Shown piece by piece: positions 5,802 through 9,101 of a DNA stretch of 9,101 bases (the stretch's first letter is position 1; each line of letters opens with the position of its first letter). The position numbers were made by a program, and so were the translations under genes. Source of the DNA: Paracoccaceae bacterium (GTDB lineage: Bacteria > Pseudomonadota > Alphaproteobacteria > Rhodobacterales > Rhodobacteraceae); assembly GCA_007131945.1 (NCBI GenBank), contig SLPP01000173.1:1-9101 (forward strand), read 5' to 3'. Under the pieces are notes generated by a model. That model did no database searches and was not told where the DNA came from. It was given only the letters and a program-made list of their open reading frames with translations.

Positions 5802-5875
5802 AACAGCGGCGCCTCTCGGGTCCAAACCGGAAGGCTCCACCGGACAGATGCACGGGCCGCTCGGCCCGTTTTTTC
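5802..5875 (+). ncRNA. Leader RNA upstream of rimP (rimP-leader type attenuator)
   Basis: The RNA runs from the predicted start to the terminator hairpin. Its body contains possible pairing between GGTCC (5818-5822) and GGAC (5842-5845), and between CCGG (5827-5830) and CCGG (5839-5842), ahead of the terminator. It lies between the operon's promoter and rimP, so it must be transcribed by every polymerase entering the operon. From memory, a putative attenuator called the rimP leader has been described computationally at this position in alphaproteobacteria; membership here was not tested with a covariance model. Read-through would depend on an unknown signal. The end may also accumulate as a roughly 70-nt small RNA. 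Confidence 0.6.
5852..5874 (+). terminator. Intrinsic terminator/attenuator hairpin before rimP
   Basis: ACGGGCC (5852-5858), loop GCTC and GGCCCGT (5863-5869) form a perfect 7-bp stem running into six T residues (5869-5874). It ends 18 nt before the rimP ATG. It follows a good promoter, so it acts as an attenuator for the operon; it could also stop transcripts reading through from pip, whose stop is 105 nt upstream. Confidence 0.88.
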
Positions 5876-5892
5876 GTTTCTGGAGGTTCGCG

Positions 5893-6495
5893 ATGGGCGA
5901 ATCCGGCACCGTCACCGATCTTGTCGCCGCCACCGCGCTCGACCGCCGGCTCGCGGCGATCGTCGAGCCGATCATCCGCGGCATGGGATTCGAGCTGGTG
6001 CGGCTGCGGCTGATGGCGGGCAAGACGCGGGTGCTGCAGATCATGGCCGACCGGCCCGAGGGCGGGATCGAGGTCGACGACTGCGCCGAGATCTCGCATG
6101 TCGTCTCGGCCGCGCTCGATGTCGAGGACCCGATCGAGGAGGCCTACACGCTCGAGGTCTCGAGCCCCGGCATCGACCGGCCGCTGACCCGGCTGAAGGA
6201 TTTCGACGCCTGGGAAGGCCACGAGGCGAAGCTCGAGACGCGCGAGATGATCGACGGGCGGCGGCGCTTCAAGGGCGTGCTCGCCGGGACCGAGGGCGAC
6301 GAGGTGCTGATCGAGATCAGCGAGGCGGGCGCGCCGGTGACCATCGGGCTGAAATTCGACTGGCTGGCCGAGGCGAAGCTCGTGCTGACCGACGAGCTGA
6401 TCGCCGAGACTCTGCGCGCGCGGAAGGCCGCGGGCAGCATCAATGAAGCCGATTTTGACGAGATCGAAACCGATACCGCTTCCGAGGAGGAGTGA
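5893..6495 (+). CDS. rimP: Ribosome maturation factor RimP
   Basis: The 200-residue cytosolic protein assists maturation of the 30S ribosomal subunit. The N-terminal domain (about 14-90) contains the [10 protein letters not shown] strand, and the hallmark SPGIDRPL lies at 91-98, followed by the RF-GVL segment of the SH3-like C-terminal domain (about 99-165). The tail after 180 is acidic ([14 protein letters not shown]), as often in alphaproteobacterial members. GGAGG lies 6 nt before the ATG. It is the first gene of the operon, 5 nt from nusA, and sits directly behind the attenuator hairpin. Confidence 0.97.
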   Translation: MGESGTVTDLVAATALDRRLAAIVEPIIRGMGFELVRLRLMAGKTRVLQIMADRPEGGIEVDDCAEISHVVSAALDVEDPIEEAYTLEVSSPGIDRPLTRLKDFDAWEGHEAKLETREMIDGRRRFKGVLAGTEGDEVLIEISEAGAPVTIGLKFDWLAEAKLVLTDELIAETLRARKAAGSINEADFDEIETDTASEEE

Positions 6496-6500
6496 GAGAC

Positions 6501-8198
6501 ATGGCCATCACCAGTGCCAACCAGCTGGAGCTTCTGCAGACCGCCGAGGCGGTCGCGCGCGAGAAGATGATCGACCCCGAACTCGTGGTGCAGGCGATGG
6601 AGGACAGCCTCGCCCGCGCGGCGAAGTCGCGCTACGGGGCGGACATGGACATCCGCGTGGCGATCGACCGCAAGACCGGCCGCGCGACCTTCACCCGGGT
6701 GCGCACGGTGGTCGCCGACGAGGAGCTGGAGAACTACCACGCCGAGCTGACCGCCGCGCAGGCGAAGTCCTATTTCACGCCGTCGAAGCCGGGCCGCGAG
6801 GAGTTCTGGCTGCGCGCGGGCCGGCGCATCGACCCGGCCGAGGCCGGCGCGCCGGAGATCGGCGACGAGTTCCACGAGGTCGTGCCGCCGGTCGATCTCG
6901 GCCGGATCGCGGCGCAGTCGGCGAAGCAGGTGATCCTGCAGAAGGTCCGCGAGGCCGAACGCGACCGGCAGTACGAGGAATTCAAGGACCGCGCCGGGAC
7001 GATCATCAACGGCATCGTGCGGCGCGAGGAATACGGCAACATCATCGTCGATATCGGCCGCGGCGAGGGCATCCTGCGCCGCAACGAGAAGATCGGCCGC
7101 GAGAGCTACCGCCCGAACGACCGCATCCGCTGCTTCATCAAGGATGTCCGGCGCGAGGCGCGCGGGCCGCAGGTATTCCTCAGCCGCACCGACCCGCAGT
7201 TCATGGCCGAGCTCTTCAAGATGGAGGTGCCCGAGATCTATGACGGCATCATCGAGATCAAGGCCGTGGCCCGCGACCCCGGCTCGCGCGCGAAGATCGC
7301 GGTGATCAGCTACGATTCCAGCATCGACCCCGTGGGCGCCTGCGTCGGCATGCGCGGCAGCCGGGTGCAGGCGGTGGTCAACGAGCTGCAGGGCGAGAAG
7401 ATCGACATCATCCCCTGGAACGAGGACCAGGCGACCTTCCTGGTGAACGCGCTGCAGCCGGCCGAGGTCTCGAAGGTCGTCATCGACGAGGATGCCGGCC
7501 GGATCGAGGTGGTGGTGCCCGACGAGCAGCTCTCGCTCGCCATCGGCCGGCGCGGGCAGAACGTGCGCCTGGCGAGCCAGCTGACGGGTCTGGACATCGA
7601 CATCCTGACCGAGGCCGAGGAATCGGCGCGCCGCCAGGCCGAATTCGCCCAGCGCACGCAGATGTTCATGGACGAGCTCGACGTCGACGAGATGATGGCG
7701 CAGCTTCTGGTCGCCGAGGGATTCGTCGATCTCGAGGAGGTTGCCTATGTCGAGCTCGACGAGCTTCTGTCGATCGACGGTTTCGACGAGGAGACGGCGC
7801 AGGAGTTGCAGGCCCGAGCCCGCGACCGGCTCGACGCGATCAGCCAGGCCGCGCTCGACAATGCCCGCGCGATGGGCGTCGAGGACAGCCTGATCGAGTT
7901 CGAGGGCCTGACACCGCAGATGATCGAGGTGCTGGCCAAGGACGGCATCAAGACGCTGGAGGATTTCGCCACCTGCGCCGACTGGGAGCTGGCCGGTGGC
8001 TGGACCACGGTCGATGGCCAGCGGGTGAAGGATGACGGCCTGCTCGAACCCTTCGGCTTCAGCCTCGAGGAGGCGCAGCACCTGATCATGACCGCCCGCG
8101 TGATGCTCGGCTGGGTCGATCCGGCCGATCTGGAACCGGCCGAAGACGAGGGTGAGGCGGTCGAGGAGGAAGACGCGGCGGAGGCGGAGCGGGCCTGA
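6501..8198 (+). CDS. nusA: Transcription termination/antitermination factor NusA
   Basis: The 565-residue protein binds RNA polymerase and nascent RNA and modulates pausing, termination and antitermination. In order: an N-terminal polymerase-binding domain (about 1-130) with [12 protein letters not shown] at 31-42; an S1 domain (about 162-229); KH1 with [15 protein letters not shown] (276-290); KH2 with [18 protein letters not shown] (346-363); and two helical acidic-repeat domains (about 390-445 and 460-535). A very acidic tail (543-563) ends it. This two-repeat layout is that of proteobacterial NusA, and both KH GxxG loops are intact. The ATG at 6501 was preferred over GTG at 6492 because GAGGAGG (6484-6490) is 10 nt from the ATG but only 1 nt from the GTG. 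NusA could itself act at the operon's leader hairpin, a feedback inferred from position. Confidence 0.98.
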   Translation: MAITSANQLELLQTAEAVAREKMIDPELVVQAMEDSLARAAKSRYGADMDIRVAIDRKTGRATFTRVRTVVADEELENYHAELTAAQAKSYFTPSKPGREEFWLRAGRRIDPAEAGAPEIGDEFHEVVPPVDLGRIAAQSAKQVILQKVREAERDRQYEEFKDRAGTIINGIVRREEYGNIIVDIGRGEGILRRNEKIGRESYRPNDRIRCFIKDVRREARGPQVFLSRTDPQFMAELFKMEVPEIYDGIIEIKAVARDPGSRAKIAVISYDSSIDPVGACVGMRGSRVQAVVNELQGEKIDIIPWNEDQATFLVNALQPAEVSKVVIDEDAGRIEVVVPDEQLSLAIGRRGQNVRLASQLTGLDIDILTEAEESARRQAEFAQRTQMFMDELDVDEMMAQLLVAEGFVDLEEVAYVELDELLSIDGFDEETAQELQARARDRLDAISQAALDNARAMGVEDSLIEFEGLTPQMIEVLAKDGIKTLEDFATCADWELAGGWTTVDGQRVKDDGLLEPFGFSLEEAQHLIMTARVMLGWVDPADLEPAEDEGEAVEEEDAAEAERA

Positions 8199-8218
8199 GC
8201 CCGTCCGGAGGCGCGGCG

Positions 8219-8851
8219 ATGACCCGCGGCGGACGCAAAAAGGAGCGCGACGAGCCCGAGCGGCGCTGCATCGTCACGGGCGAGACCGGCCCGAAGGCGG
8301 GGCTGATCCGCTTCGTCGCCGGACCGGAGGGCGCGGTGGTGCCGGATCTGGCGGGCAAGCTGCCCGGCCGCGGCATCTGGGTCTCGGCCGAGCGCGCGGC
8401 GCTGGAGAAGGCGGTGAAGAAGCGCCTCTTCGCCCGCGCCGCCCGGGCGCCGGTCACCGCGCCCGAGGACCTGGCCGACCAGGTCGAGGCGGCGCTGGTG
8501 CGGCGGCTGGTCGAGACGCTGGCGCTGGCGCGCAAGGCGGGCGAGGCGGTCGCGGGCTACGAGAAGGTGCGCGAATGGCTGGCCCGCGGCGAGGCGGCGG
8601 CGCTGGTTCAGGCCGCCGACGGATCGGCGCGGGGGCGCGCGAAACTGCGCCCGCCCGCCGGCCCGGAAAGCCATGTCACCTGCCTCACGGCACGGGAAAT
8701 GGGCATGGCCTTCGGGCGCGAGAATGTGATACACGCCGCGCTGGCCGCTGGCGGTCTGTGCGGGCGTGTAGTAGAGGAAGCGGCAAGGCTCGCGCGGTTG
8801 CGCGGGTGGCACGGCGGATCGGACGCCGGGAAGGATAGACAGGACGCATGA
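8219..8851 (+). CDS. YlxR (DUF448) and L7Ae-like fused RNA-binding protein
   Basis: The 210-residue product joins two domains that in Bacillus are separate genes, ylxR and ylxQ, at the same place between nusA and infB. Residues 15-75 are YlxR-like: RRCIVTGETGPKAGLIRF, then VPDLAGKLPGRGIWV and a KKRLF end. Residues about 96-186 are L7Ae/L30e-like: LALARKAGEAVAGYEKVREWL, a beta strand AAALVQAADGS, and MGMAFGRENVIHAAL. The N-terminus and the tail are rich in basic residues. RNA binding in the cytosol is expected; Bacillus YlxR has been reported to associate with RNase P RNA, but the role of this fused form is not established. GGAGG lies 8 nt before the ATG. Its stop overlaps the infB start in ATGA. 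Confidence 0.92.
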   Translation: MTRGGRKKERDEPERRCIVTGETGPKAGLIRFVAGPEGAVVPDLAGKLPGRGIWVSAERAALEKAVKKRLFARAARAPVTAPEDLADQVEAALVRRLVETLALARKAGEAVAGYEKVREWLARGEAAALVQAADGSARGRAKLRPPAGPESHVTCLTAREMGMAFGRENVIHAALAAGGLCGRVVEEAARLARLRGWHGGSDAGKDRQDA

Positions 8852-9101
8852 GCGATACCGACGACAAGAAACCCCTTGGCCTGAAGGGCGCCCGCCCCGG
8901 TCAGGTGAAGCAGAGCTTCAGCCACGGCCGCACCAAGTCGGTGGTGGTCGAGACGAAGCGCCGGCGCGTCGTCGTGCCGAAACCCGGCGCGGCGCCCGCC
9001 GCTCCCGCCGGCGGCGCGCCGGCGAAACCGGCCCCGGCGCCGAAGGCCGAGGCACCGAGCAAGCGCCCGGCCGGGATCTCGGATGCCGAGATGGAGCGCC
9101 G
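8848..9101 (+). CDS. infB: Translation initiation factor IF-2, N-terminal part (cut by window edge)
   Basis: Only the first 84 codons plus two bases are present. The protein delivers initiator tRNA to the 30S subunit and promotes subunit joining as a GTPase; the GTPase and tRNA-binding domains lie outside. The visible part is the variable N-terminal region: SFSHGRTKSVVVETKRRRVV (23-42), a signature of alphaproteobacterial IF-2, then an Ala/Pro/Lys-rich linker and the ISDAEMERR stretch typical before the conserved core. The ATG overlaps the upstream TGA, implying translational coupling; AAGGA (8831-8835) and AGGA (8841-8844) precede it at non-ideal distances. Confidence 0.95.
   Translation, partial: MSDTDDKKPLGLKGARPGQVKQSFSHGRTKSVVVETKRRRVVVPKPGAAPAAPAGGAPAKPAPAPKAEAPSKRPAGISDAEMER

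Noticed and set aside
5748..5851. Possible tRNA upstream of rimP, as E. coli has a tRNA gene near this operon
   Set aside because: GGGTCCAAACC looks faintly like a T-arm, but there is no GTTC-type loop, acceptor stem or anticodon arm that fits.
4689..6044. Upstream extension of the ubiG frame across pip and the start of rimP, giving a 700-codon open frame
   Set aside because: The absence of stops is expected in the antisense of GC-rich genes. The UbiG domain starts at the ATG at 4688 with its own ribosome site, and the extension is antisense to pip.
6144..8081. 645-codon minus-strand open frame opposite nusA
   Set aside because: It is rich in His, Asp, Leu and Arg with no recognisable domain, and its opposite strand is an unambiguous NusA. 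It is a shadow.
1..9101. Insertion sequence, prophage, CRISPR array or attachment site
   Set aside because: No transposase, integrase, regular spaced repeats or target-site duplications are visible.

Overview
The window is about 9.1 kb of very GC-rich DNA with near-complete G/C at third codon positions. It looks like an ordinary chromosomal segment from an alphaproteobacterium, most likely Rhodobacteraceae/Paracoccaceae. This rests on the rimP-nusA-ylxR-infB order, the long alphaproteobacterial NusA, the infB N-terminus, ubiG (ubiquinone synthesis), and an FNR-type TTGAC-N4-ATCAA box. The assignment is by inference; no database was searched.

Layout. Positions 1-260 hold no recognised gene but contain an A+T-richer patch with several palindromic elements. 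Positions 261-1724 (minus) encode a ferric-reductase-like membrane flavo-haem oxidoreductase. Diverging from it, 1861-2955 (plus) encodes an exported pentahaem c-type cytochrome, overlapped by 4 nt by a ChaN-like haem-binding-family protein (2952-3761). The 136-nt divergent gap holds a near-perfect FNR box followed by a TATCAT -10 at class II spacing for the cytochrome. Positions 3762-3941 lie between convergent genes and contain GTGACGG repeats, a perfect 20-nt palindrome and two terminator candidates. ubiG (3942-4688, minus) and a proline iminopeptidase gene, pip (4758-5747, plus), diverge from a 69-nt gap with a symmetric TATATA. A strong promoter at 5767-5795, a short leader RNA and a textbook terminator hairpin precede rimP (5893-6495), nusA (6501-8198), a YlxR/L7Ae fusion protein (8219-8851) and the 5' end of infB (8848 to the window edge).

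How the genes work together. The right half is the conserved transcription/translation operon, probably attenuated in its leader. The left half is the accessory part. Its three genes fit a route carrying electrons from cytosolic NAD(P)H through FAD and two b haems to a periplasmic pentahaem cytochrome, switched on at low oxygen, with a ChaN-family protein perhaps handling haem. The terminal acceptor is unknown, and this module is the best candidate for an undescribed system here.
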